Shown: in pieces, positions 47,914-58,944 of the stretch
Numbering within the stretch: position 1 is the first letter of the stretch
Layout: each line of letters begins with the position of its first letter
NCBI GenBank assembly: GCA_026874595.1
Contig: CM049316.1
Location: 10,780,839-10,844,838 of the forward strand
From: Sipunculus nudus
Taxonomy: Eukaryota > Annelida > Sipuncula > Golfingiida > Sipunculidae
DNA length: 64,000 nt
Direction: 5' to 3'
Position numbers and translations under genes: made by a program
The notes under the pieces: generated by a model
What the model saw: only the letters and a program-made list of their open reading frames with translations
Told to the model about the DNA's origin: nothing
Database searches by the model: none

Positions 47914-48497
47914 TACATTATACATGTATAATGCACAAAACAAAAAGTATCAGTAATTCACAATTTATACACATCTGTTCCCAAACATGTGAAAATCTTT
48001 TTTTTGTATATAAACGACTTTATATTATATATAAGAACACACACATATATGCGACCAGTACTAAGGTACCCGCTATGTCATGTGATGATTACAGATAAGC
48101 TCAATTAGCAGAAGACCTCAAGTCCAGGGTTATTTTAATTACAGCACTAATAAATTTAAAGACGGCAAACGGCCTTTGATCCCCGCTATAACCTACCAGC
48201 TAAACTGATAAAGCTCCGGGAAACAGCAATGTTTCTCTGATTATGTGTATAGTTCACATTATTAATTAATCTTTTTATCTTGTATGCACTGGTATCTAAA
48301 TTTATCAGATTGTCTTCGAAAGATAAGTCATTGAAATAAAAAACACATACAAAATCACATAACAATATACAATGTATACACAAGTATGTTTATTCTCGTC
48401 ATATGGTGTTTCCCTATACAGGTAAACGTCTACAACGTCATGCCGCTGGAAAGCTTTGTCTTTTACCAAGCATAAAGATTGTCGTAACAAGTGATTA
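47914..48497. other. AT-rich spacer
   Basis: No gene or repeat is recognised. Confidence 0.4.
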
Positions 48498-50407
48498 AAC
48501 AAGGGACCCACGGGTCATGGCGTTCAGCTTAAGTTTGAAATTTTTGCAAATGCAAAATATTTTGTTTTAATGTTTTTCATTTATGTAAGCATAAGAGAAG
48601 CTGAGAGGAAAGAGGCCCTCCTACTTGGTTATAGTAAAGTTCTAAAAATATCATTGCAAACTAATACTCTGACAAGACTGTCATGCAGGAAAACAGTAAA
48701 AGTTTTGAGATACTGTGATGCATATGAAAAATTTACAGATGGACAGGCCAGTGGACAGAATGGACTAATACCTTTATTTCACTTTCAAGGGAATAATGCA
48801 TTTAAGTTTATCTATAAGCCTATTATTTAAGCATATCAACTTTTTTCCATTAAAATAGTTTTTATCTGATTAATTTTTTTTTATTTACAAGTTTTATAAA
48901 TTTGTATTAAAAACACTGAAAATATAAGTTAAAATATTAGAATTCTAAGTTGCAATCATTATATATCCAGAGTGTAGCTCATATTGGGTCATATTATGCA
49001 TACACATGTTTTTTATTTTTTAATCACAAATGTTTAAACTGAATTTAAAAGAAAATAATGCCACAACATGGCATCTACAAGATTATTCCTTGAATCACTA
49101 TTAAAAAGTTTTGCACATTGGAGTTTTCAGTACATGCTTGATCTTATTCACTGGAATAAAATAAAAGATTCAGTAAATTTGGTAAAATAAAAACATCTTT
49201 TCAAATAAAGTATACACACTGTTGGTTGAATGAGGGACAAACAATATCATTGTGCTAATTACAATCTAAGCTATAATTTATTACTGGAATTAATAGTCAA
49301 TTTCACAACTGGTGAAGTTTTTACTCTTCTCAAGTAAGGAATTACTTATCTGATGAACATCCACATTTTCATACAGCAATAAACCACTTCTTGGACACAA
49401 TTAAATGTACACTCTAATCATTGTAACCCTGGTGGTACAATACAAAATCTAAAATGTAGCATACCTAGAATAAGAATGAATCAAATACAGAAAATTATAA
49501 CATTCATCTAGTTTATGCACCAGCCGGGGGGGGGGGGGGGGGGGGGGGGGGGCAGGGCAGAGGGGAAGACTGCTGGTAGTGGCCAAGCTGAGCCAAGGCA
49601 AGCTGCCTGGAAAGGGTTACATAATACAAGTGAAGGCTGTACTACTAGGTGGGCCTGATGTTAAGAACACTTAACATGGTGTATGAAAACATGAATAAAA
49701 GCTTCTCTTTTATATCAATTCCTTTGAAATTTCAGATTTTAAAAGATTAAATCTTTATGTATATATGCTGGGAAAATTAAATCAACAGTGCTTACAGGGA
49801 AAAAACGTGCCGTAGCCAAAGTTGGACAAAATTTAAGGTACTGATTTTTTATTTACGCTAATAACTAAATAAATTTGCAAAATTCAGATCTAACTTGGGT
49901 TAACAATTGAATTTTGATTTAAGAAAATTATATCCCTGAAAATAAAGTCTCCAGCTTCAGCAATTCTCATGTTAAGTGAGTAAATATATTTCTTGATTTT
50001 TTAAAAATTGCATTACATTTGGGCCCATAACTTCAAAACAATACTCAATACTGACCTAATTTTTGGTATGTTAATAGAAAATATATGTATGGAAGAATAT
50101 GAATACTAAATATGATCAAAAACAGACCAGTAGTTTCAATATTAGGCAGCCTTGAAGTGTAACAAGGGTTTTTTTTTATGGAAAACTGAGGTTTTTCCTT
50201 AATATTTTGAAGATGTCCTAGTGACCCAATTTTTGGTATAGTAGGAGATTTTGGGGACCTCTAACTATATGCTAAATTTTAGATTCATAGGTCCAATGGT
50301 TTCAAAACGTGCCCTGTTAACAGACAAGACGGCCGGATGGCTGGACGGACGACGGACGAAGGACCACAACTATAGCTTAGATGACTTATAGTCAGCTGAG
50401 CTAAAAA
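48498..50407 (+). mobile_element. Family A element, copy A6, diverged
   Basis: The left end is AACAAGGGACCCACGGGTCA, with the motif decayed to GTTCAGCTTAA. The left half is different again from A1/A3 and A2/A4. A G27 run lies at 49526-49552. The right half has one unit, GGCCGGATGGCTGGACGGAC and the stem-loop at 50374-50402. Loop is TAT, and one stem C to T change is tolerated as a G-T pair. An 86-codon plus-strand frame (48570-48830) sits in the private left half. It shows no domain I recognise and may be chance. Confidence 0.82.
49526..49552. repeat. Homopolymer G27 inside A6
   Basis: Twenty-seven consecutive guanines at the junction between the private left half and the shared right half of A6. 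This is similar in position to the G43 run in A1. Confidence 0.95.
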
Positions 50408-50655
50408 TTCACAAAACACAGGTTAACAGAAAATATTTTACTGATACAGTTATATTACACTTTACTGTTCCGGTCGTCCATTAGTGGTACATGTCTCCAC
50501 AAACGGCCGATATATAGGCCGATAGCCCGATACATATGGTTCTGAAATTGACAAAACTGCATAATATTAACAAACAATGACAATGGGTTGAGTTGGTGGA
50601 TTAACAGTGGTTTCTTTTGTATGGTTATCCCTGTATAATTCTCATAGTGTTGGGA

Positions 50656-50760
50656 TAGTGTCTAAATGAATAGCATCCAGCTGATCAGTGTCAATTTTCA
50701 TAGCATCCAGCTGTCGGCGTCCATTTTTATAGCACCTTGAACAGCGTCGAGGTGACATAG
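50656..50760. repeat. Inverted set of GGACGC-type repeats
   Basis: ATAGCATCCAGCTG, GGCGTCCATTTTTATAGCA and AACAGCGTCGAGG are the reverse-strand counterparts of the repeats at 44948-45370. Confidence 0.55.
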
Positions 50761-50855
50761 ACCCGTCACTGATATAAAATCTAATGAAGTAAAAGGGAAT
50801 GTGTGTACATGTATGGTTATTTTTTTACAATATCAGTATTGTTTATATATCTATG

Positions 50856-51663
50856 TAGTGGTGGGAGTCGGTTCCTTTTTCATAATCAATCATCGGTTTG
50901 AGAAAACCGATCGATGATCAATTATTAATCAGTACAGACTAATATGCAATTATCAAAGAAATATGAAATTATCTGTGAAACTGTACCTGCTTTTCCCTGC
51001 CAGGTATTCTCCTCTTGCACATGAATGTACCGTCCCTTCCACGTATATAGACACAATCACACTAATTTTATGGATCAAATGAAAGATCGCCAAAGTCTGA
51101 TAATACCTTTCATCATGGGAATTAAGAGCATCTAAGAATATTAGGCCTCTAGAGGGGCTGTTTTTCTAGCACATGAATGCAGAATTTATGGGTCGGGTTA
51201 GCCCAAACAAAGATTTTTTTAAGGACGGCCTAAACAGCGACACCTGGCATCGATTATTTCTAAGAGAATCTCGCATAATTGGCATTGACCTGGAGAATTT
51301 ATTGGGTATTTTAACGCCATCCCGCCCATATTTTGCAATGTACATCTCGTGCGAAAAATCTCCGCTTATTCTTCAGCTCCCTGCGAGTTCACAGCTTATA
51401 AGTTCAATAAGTCCTCCGTTCTCGCATCTACCGAGTCATACTCAGCTACATACGGAAGTTATTTGGTAACACTGACTCATTATATGAGACGCGGAATGTG
51501 GTAAAAAATGGAAGAATAATATTTGCCTGTAACATAAAGGCATTCTGGAGAGATAACAATCATTATTATGATGTAATTGAAAGTTGCCTTTGGTAATCGA
51601 GTGCTTGAAAGTGACAGCAAACCGACTGACTTTCGATAAAACTCGATGATCGGCCCACCACTA
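50856..51663. mobile_element. hAT-type non-autonomous element with 8-bp TSD
   Basis: The 10-bp termini TAGTGGTGGG (50856-50865) and CCCACCACTA (51654-51663) are perfect inverted repeats of the hAT TARNG type. They are flanked by a perfect 8-bp duplication, TATCTATG (50848-50855 and 51664-51671). Subterminal ATCGATGATC/CGATCATCGAG-type words recur at both ends, as hAT transposase sites often do. The 808-bp unit keeps CpGs. An internal plus-strand 98-codon frame (51173-51469) is unlike any transposase I know and is probably a relic or chance. Confidence 0.85.
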
Positions 51664-53039
51664 TATCTATGTTATAGGTACCATTAATGATGATGAGGAA
51701 AATAATAAAAGCCCATACACAAAGTATTTGACTTGCTGGGGGTCAAGAATGTCAGTGGCCCCATCTATGAAGCATACCATGCATCAAGTGACAGTGAGCC
51801 TGTTCACAGATCTCCGCTTGATGATAACTCATCATAAAGCTTAAAACAGTGACAAAATATACAAACAAAGTGGGAACTGGCTAACAAACACTAACAGTAC
51901 ATGTGGATAAATATATATGTTTCCTTGTGCATCAGTAACTTATGCCAAAAATGCACCAGATAAAAAAAAAATATTTATTATAGAAATATAATACTTAGTG
52001 GAACTGAAGGACAACATTCATGCAAATTTATTTTAATTGTAGCTGCTGTGTGAATGTGTTCAGGACTGTGATATTTACATTATAAGGTAAGCCATTCATC
52101 AAAATCAACTATCTTAAGACTGTATTTTATTATCTTTTACTTTTTCTATCGTAAGGAAAAAAATGTGCGCTTTCAATAAACTGATGCTATATTTACAGTT
52201 GGCTTCCAGGGACCAGTCACTGTATAAATATCACAGAAAAAAAAAACTTTCAGTATATTGGGATCATCAGTATGAGTTGGCTGCACTGAGGCTGCGAAGA
52301 AAGGTCTCATTTTGATGGGAGTAATAAGACTTTGGCACACATTAATTCATGCCATACTGCCAATATTGATCTTGAATCCTTCTCTTTCCTTTTTTTCTGA
52401 CTGGTGACAGGTTTTGATGGACATATGGGAAACAATATGCCTGGCAGAAAGTGAAGGTTTGATTATACCTTTGTGTCATGGTTGTGCTACTCTCAATGGA
52501 GTTTACAAATCAATATATATCAACATCTGGCTTTTTTTATTTAAAGAATAGACTACCAGCCCAGGTGACACTGACAGTAGTACTGACAGCCCAGGCAAGG
52601 ACGGCTTTGTGTGTGTTTATTCAGCGAAGAAATCAGCTATATCTGGCATCCATTGACAATATGTTAAATAAAACAAAGTTTTAAATTGCATTATCTTTTG
52701 ATTGTTTCAAAAATTCATGGCATGCTGCATTAACAACAAACTGGCAAATCATCAAACATGATCCTAACAGGTTGTTTTACACATGCAATCATGTTTAACA
52801 AAAACCTCCCTCCTTTTATATGCTTGTTCTATGTTTAGCAATAAAGCCTCACACTCAAGTAAAGTTACATGTTTTTAAACTGGATAGTCTTGTTTCATTA
52901 AAGGACATCACTGGTGAGTTATATAGAAAACGCTGCCTTTCACAGACTCTGCCACATCCATGGGTATGCAGCCAGAGACATAATAAGCACATATCAAATT
53001 AATACAAGGAAACAGTGATGATCAACACTGATATGGAAC
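51664..53039. other. Single-copy DNA
   Basis: No gene is called. A pyrimidine-rich acceptor-like tract before position 52410 is followed by about 46 open nucleotides, but without a convincing donor. Confidence 0.35.
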
Positions 53040-53720
53040 CCATAATATCCAGGGTAACACCTCTTCTGACAAACAAGGGAGAAAAAGACAGCTTATTGTG
53101 GCTTCAAATATTCACGAGCTGTCCTGCCATTAGGTCCTACTGCTCAAAATCAATCCTGGTAACGGGATATACTTCTTTTTAAACTGCTATTTAATGACAA
53201 TGTCAACAGTCAAATGAATATCTCTGACACATCTGCACTGACTGTAATGATACAGTAAAGAATCTAGTCAGGGTAGAAAAAAAACTTTTCTCTGATAAAA
53301 TATTGAGTCACCAGCTAAGTTAGAGTACTTGTTGAAATGTGGATGTTGAGAAATGAAAATGGTGGACTCATCACATCAAGAACCCTGGGTGTCTCCCAAT
53401 TATCAATTGTGGTGTTTCATATCCCAGGCAACAGCAGATAAAAGGTCACGCATCAAACTGAATACCGGCAGTGACGGTGTGAAATAATCATATTTACACA
53501 GACAAAAATTTGTTTGCAGAATAACATGGCACCAAATTCCTTATAAAGCTTTGTGTGACAGGAATATTGTCACTCCTGACAAACAAGGATAAAAGCTCTG
53601 TGACATCTCACAGGTGACAGGCCAATTAGCTATTGTAAAATCCTTTCATTGTTTCAGGAGCTGACACATCCACTCATCACCCTTAATAAGGACCCATGAC
53701 TCATCTGCTCCACAGAACTA
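53040..53720. promoter_or_regulatory. Candidate conserved non-coding block
   Basis: Repeat-free, higher-complexity sequence with Sox-like (ACAAAG, CATTGTT), AP-1-like (ATGACTCA) and homeodomain-like words; frames are interrupted. This is a weak call from composition. Confidence 0.2.
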
Positions 53721-53832
53721 TCCTTGATCCCTGTGACTGGATCAGCCACAGGGGGGATGATAACCAACAACAGAACTTTTATTTAAGAGTACCTTTCTCT
53801 CTCTCTCTCTCTCTCTCCCTCTCTCTCTCCAG

Positions 53833-53863
53833 TGAAGAGTGTTTCTGGCCTGTGTGCCCCTGG
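53833..53863 (+). CDS. Weak candidate micro-exon after CT tract
   Basis: A CT microsatellite ending CTCTCTCTCCAG acts as an ideal acceptor. Thirty-one nucleotides later comes a strong donor, CCTGG|GTAAGTGAG. Two frames are open (EECFWPVCPW or KSVSGLCAP). The polypyrimidine tract may simply be a microsatellite, so confidence is low. Confidence 0.2.
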
Positions 53864-56502
53864 GTAAGTGAGTTCGAGGGTAGGGCAGAATCTTGTCAAT
53901 GTGTTTTTTAATCAAACACATAAAATGTTATTTGTTATCAGTGAGTAATAAATTGGTGGGTAACCCATATTTTCCAGTTAGAAACTTGAGGAACCCTGTT
54001 GTGTTTCATAAATTATATACAACCAATCCATAAATTATAACAGGATCCATACAAGTTATTTTAAGTGCAGTTCTTAATTCAGTAAATTTTGGAGACATTA
54101 GTGTGCAATCTAAAGACAGTGATTCTGTCCACAATCTGAGCCATGACCTTTCATGTGCTCTCACACAAAATGACATCTGGTGCCAGACTGATATGAACTT
54201 CATCACCTCTGCCAAGGGGGTAATGCTTTTACCCATGTCTATTTGTTGGTTTGTTTGGATTACACAAAAAGTATCAATTACCATGACACTACGTAGAGGG
54301 TAAGGACATGACTCAGGAAAGACACTAATATCCTGGTGGGGACCTATATAAAGGGGCAGATCCAAGGGGATTATTTTTTCCCTTAGCACACAGGTATACA
54401 TTGGCAGATTTCCATTCTGGTTTTTTATCTTTTCCTATGTTTTAGGTATTGTATAGAGTTTAAGGACACCATTATTAATTATTAATATTTTAACATGTCT
54501 TCAATGGAATACATTACAACTTATTCATTGTATAACAATACTCAGTGTACAAACTCAAAACATGAACAATCATGGGCAGAAATGTTCTGGAAAGTTGTTT
54601 TGACTGAATCTACAGACCTGAAAAATGAAAGGCCAACAAAATGGAGTCACAGTAAGTAAAGGAAACAAAACCCATCATACTATTTCATGCAGGGATAAGA
54701 TTGGAATTAGTCATATTATTTGTGTTTTCATCATGACACTTGATGACTGAAATTTATTGCTATAGCACAAGAGCTCTGGTATTTCCTTTACATTTTTTAT
54801 GAGAATGTCCATTTTTAAGTCAGATAACTCTGAATAAATGAAAAAATTATGTATTTATCACTATTCATAATAATCTCGTTGGTTTACAAATAAATTTCCA
54901 CATGATAAATCATCTGGAAAAATGGTGCGATGTGGCAGTGTGAACCCATTCAGGAAATTATGATAATTTCAGTCATGGAGGAAAGTGCACTTTTCAGAAT
55001 TCTATTCATCCCCTGTGCTGGATATTAGACAGCATGTCTGACCTACTTCAAAATGCCAAAACTAGGAAGTAATACTAAAAATTTTTCAAAGGATTTGTTG
55101 TTTTACAAAAGGAATCTGCAGGTGGTGACAACTGTTTGTGATTCTCTGAATATTTTGGTACAACAAGAAATGATGGGGGCATTCACTGAATTAAATAATG
55201 AAATTTGGATATATTCTTTCAGTTACAAATGCACGATTACCGATGACAATTATCAATTTTATCATTTAAGGCCTGAAAAAAAATTTCTTTTGTCCTGACC
55301 ATAAAATCTCTTGGATACAAGGACATTCTTAATACAGACCAATATAATATTAACTTGATAATAAGCTAAAGCATTAATTGAGGGTATTTTGTGAGGTTTA
55401 AATACCAAAATATCCATTGATGGTACAACATAAAAATGCTGGAAAAAATTCCAGTTTCACAGATATTGGAAATTTTAGCTGAGCCAAATATTAATCAAAC
55501 ATTGATCAGTGTGTATGACTGATCAAATGTATGAACTAATCAGGTCGGCACCTAGCAGTCCCAACTAACTATCAGTTAATAAGAGCAACGCAGAAGCACA
55601 AGACTCAAAACTGATCAATAATTAGTTGACTGGCTCACAAATATATAGTAAGTTTAAAACATTGTTTCTGTCTCTCGTTCTAAGTCCCCATGTGAGCACA
55701 ATGCATGCAGGAGCTATTGCCACCTATTGTCATTTAAAGGTACTATTATGATACAGCTGGGGATCCAGAGATTTGCAGACAAACTTTCAAAAATAGTACA
55801 ATTCTCCAGTTTCTACAACAGAAATTTAATATTGAATACAGTCTGTGAACCAACAAGACCTCAATCACCCCAGAGCAATAGAGCTCCTTCCTTCCAGCTG
55901 TCACCCACCCCCACAACTGACACACTGCATTACAATGGCATATTGATCTGATAGAAACTACCCCCAGGCACCACTGGTTCTCTGTATTGAAGCTGAGAGA
56001 CTCAGGAGAGAGAGAACAGCTCAATATCACCACAGCTGGGCCCTCTGCTGACTAAACACCCCAGCCTGTAACTGTTCTCTTGAAGTACACCTTGCCTTGT
56101 ATCACAATATACCATCATAACAGAGTCATCTGGTCCAGTTCTTAAGTAAGCACAACACCGAGAGGATGCACTGCTGGCCCTCCCCAGCAGCTGTTCCAGT
56201 GTCAGATACCCATCAGAAATTATAGATCCACCACCACAGCAGCAGCTTATCATTGCAAATAAACCTGTCTGAATTATTAGATATCACTGAGCTCACTGAG
56301 GCCCAAAATACCAAACTCAAACAGGCACACTGTTCTACTGTGGAAATTTATGTTTATGGTATCATTGTAAATTAAAAACTTCTGAAAGTTCACACATACA
56401 ATATAAGTATAATTATCTTTGATTTTAGACTAATTAATAATAAATGTTATCTAATATAGCAAAACTGGTTACACTAGATTCAATAGAAAAAAAATTTTTA
56501 AA
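53864..56502. other. Single-copy DNA
   Basis: No gene or repeat family is recognised. About 55840-56260 is GC-richer, with an 83-codon minus-strand frame that has no recognisable domain. The 131-codon minus-strand frame at 54006-54401 looks random. Confidence 0.35.
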
Positions 56503-57531
56503 CTAGATGTGGTCGGACAATGGTCCTCAGAGGGCCCCACATTTCTGCCAGTGCTGGACTAGTTTATATGGGTGAAAAATTAAGTTAAATTTGAAAAATA
56601 TGACAAACAGAAACAGGTTTAATTTATATGCATGAGGGAAAAAATCCTACTGGATCAAATTTTTTTTAAGGAGATATATCTGAAATAATGTGTGCAATAG
56701 AAAATCACCAAATGTAGTCTGTTAGCCATATTTGATTTTGAGCAAGTCTGTAATTCAAAAGGTCTGGAGCCCTCATAGGCACCAATGATCCCTGTAAAAT
56801 TGGGAAAGCTGCAGGAAGTTGTTTTTTAGTTATTGTGTGCGAAAGAAAATCAGCGATCGGGCTGTGGGGCCATATTGGAATTCCGACAGGTCTGTAATTC
56901 AACAGGTCTGGAGCCCTCATAAGTACCAATCATCCCTGTAAATTTGGGAAAGCTGCATTATGTTTTTGTTGAGTTATCGCACGCAAAAGAAAATCAGCGA
57001 TTGGGCTGTGGTGGCCATATTGGAATTCCAACAGGTCTGTAATTCAACAGGTCTGGAGCCCTTATAGGTATCAATCTTCCCTGTGAATTTGGGAAAGCTG
57101 CATGAGGTTGTTGTTAAGTTATAGCGTGCTAAAGAATATTAGCGATCAGGCTGTGGCGGCCATATTGGAATTCCGACAGGTCTGTGATTCAATAGGTCTA
57201 GAGCCCCTATAGGTACAAACCATCCCTGTGAATTTTGGAAAGCTCCATTAGGTTGTTGTTGAGCTATCGCGCGCGAAAGAAAATCAGCAATCGGGCTGTG
57301 GTGGCCATATTGGAATTCAGACATGTCTGTAATTCAATAGGTCTGGAGCCATCATAGGTAATAACCATCCCTGTGAATTTGGGAAAGCTGCAGTATGTTG
57401 TTCTTGAGTTATCGTGCACGAAAGAAATTGTCACTGACGGAAGGACTGAAGGACGGATGGACAGAAGGACGCAAGGACAGACTGACACGGTGATCACTAT
57501 AGGGCACCGCATGTCAAGCTGGGCCCTAATA
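56503..57531 (+). mobile_element. Family C element, complete, 145-bp tandem units
   Basis: The left end is CTAGATGTGGTCGGACAATG, with a small hairpin (GGAC/GTCC) and AGGGCCC at 56531-56537. Tandem units follow: the landmark GGTCTGGAGCC falls at 56761, 56905, 57050, 57195 and 57340, with spacings of 144, 145, 145 and 145. Next comes a GGAC/GGAT tract (about 57438-57485) and the right stem-loop at 57501-57527. There AGGGC pairs with GCCCT, with further inner pairs around a 7-nt loop. The right arm GGGCCCT is complementary to the left motif. No target duplication and no protein are seen. Confidence 0.82.
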
Positions 57532-58570
57532 AACAATATTCATTAATAAGACTTATTTTTAATATTATATTATATCTTATTTTAAAAGGGACACAACACT
57601 GTGACACAATTCATTTCAGTTTTGCTAATTTATGAAATTAATCTATGACAGACTGTAAAGTAATCATTCTGAAATTAGATGCTGACAGAAGAAAAATATA
57701 TACAAAATATTAAGTTAATAAAAAAAAACAACAAATTTATCAATCTTAAAAAAAATGTATGGTGGCAGCAGTGTGTGAAGTCAATGCACCGTCTGACCCC
57801 CACAAGGAACTGCAGATCAATGCTCAGAGCAGGGCAATGATATCATAGATTGACGATAAAATACACAGCACCTGCCTGTGCACCTTACATTGAACCAAAT
57901 ATCAATATTCACTGGTTTCATGTTCCAAAAGCGTTTTGTTCAGAGAGAAAAAAAGGATCACAGAGCAGGATTCACCTATGCTGGTGTCTAAATATATACA
58001 TTTTAGGGCAAAGTTCTAGAAAAAAATGTAGTTGCTGTATCTGGATCTCAAGTCAATGTATATAGGAGTTTTGTTTTAACACTGACAGATCAGTGAAACC
58101 TTGATATTGTTGACACTGCATACACTCAAAACAATAAGAAGGAAATTGTTAAAAAAAAAATATTTAAAAAAAAATAACACACAAACCTCCTTCATCCATG
58201 ATAAAGTTTTGTCCTGACAGACTAACATATGGGCTGCTTCACAGAGGCAAGTGGGTATTTTTTAGTCATTACACAAAGGGACCATAACCAGCACTGTTTG
58301 ACAATCACAAGCCCAAAAAAGCAGGTCAAATACTCAAGGCTGCATCTCACTGAGCTGCGACAGCCTTGTGGCTAGTAGAAGACACAACAATTGTGAGGAA
58401 ATATGCGAACTAGCAACAATTTTCACTTGCAATCACACTGAATTGTACTAACGACAAGTTTAAGAACATTGTACTAGTGTTTGGCCCTAAATTGTATACC
58501 CATCCCATTCGCATGACATTTATGAAATATTCACACTACAAATTCACACCAAGAATGTCAGGTTCTCTTT
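57532..58570. other. AT-rich spacer
   Basis: No gene is recognised. No clear AATAAA for the minus-strand exon candidate to the right; a weak CATAAA (minus strand) lies near 58520. Confidence 0.35.
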
Positions 58571-58944
58571 TCATATCCAAATATTCTCAATGAAGTTGCA
58601 TAGGTCGCAAACCCTTCTCAAAGTTGTCTCACAGTTCTGGCACTTCCTGATTTGCGGAAACTGACTTGAGAATAGTTCGAGGCATGTTTGAAATGAGTCT
58701 GAGACACCAGCAATGCCTCCTGGACTATTTTGCGTAAAATTTTGTTTTGCAATTTTTTTTAACAATTTCAAAATTTGTGCAATAAAGTAAGGGACAATTT
58801 GTGAATCATGAGAAGGTATTGAAAACTTCTGCAAATGTTCTAAGACACTTTTGAGACTCTCTCGGGAATGCATTCGCAATTTGTTGCAAAGCTGTCGCAG
58901 CCTAGTGAGATACACAGGCTTTAGAGACAGGGACATTGGTCATC
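58571..58944 (-). CDS. Candidate coding exon, 121 codons, unknown protein
   Basis: On the minus strand an acceptor-like TTGTATTATTTTAACAG precedes GATGACCA and then the ATG at 58936. From there 121 codons run to a stop at 58571. The peptide starts MSLSLKPVYLTRLRQLCNKL. It is rich in Leu/Lys/Arg helical segments (for example ESLKSVLEHLQKF, FIAQILKLLKKIAK) and ends with a four-cysteine stretch (CQNCETTLRRVCDLC) that could bind a metal. The codon before the start region is a stop, so translation would begin in this exon, with a 5'UTR intron upstream. It is among the longest frames in the window and is not part of any repeat. I do not recognise the family. Confidence 0.4.

Noticed and set aside
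51173-51469. 98-codon frame inside the 50856-51663 hAT element as a transposase remnant
   Set aside because: No DDE, BED-finger or dimerisation-domain features are visible; the element is too short to be autonomous.
54006-54401. 131-codon minus-strand frame
   Set aside because: Longest frame in the window but composition appears random, with no domain and an overlapping frame on the other strand.
56002-56253. 83-codon minus-strand frame starting MISCCCGGGS
   Set aside because: GC-richer region but no domain and weak splice context; not distinguishable from chance.
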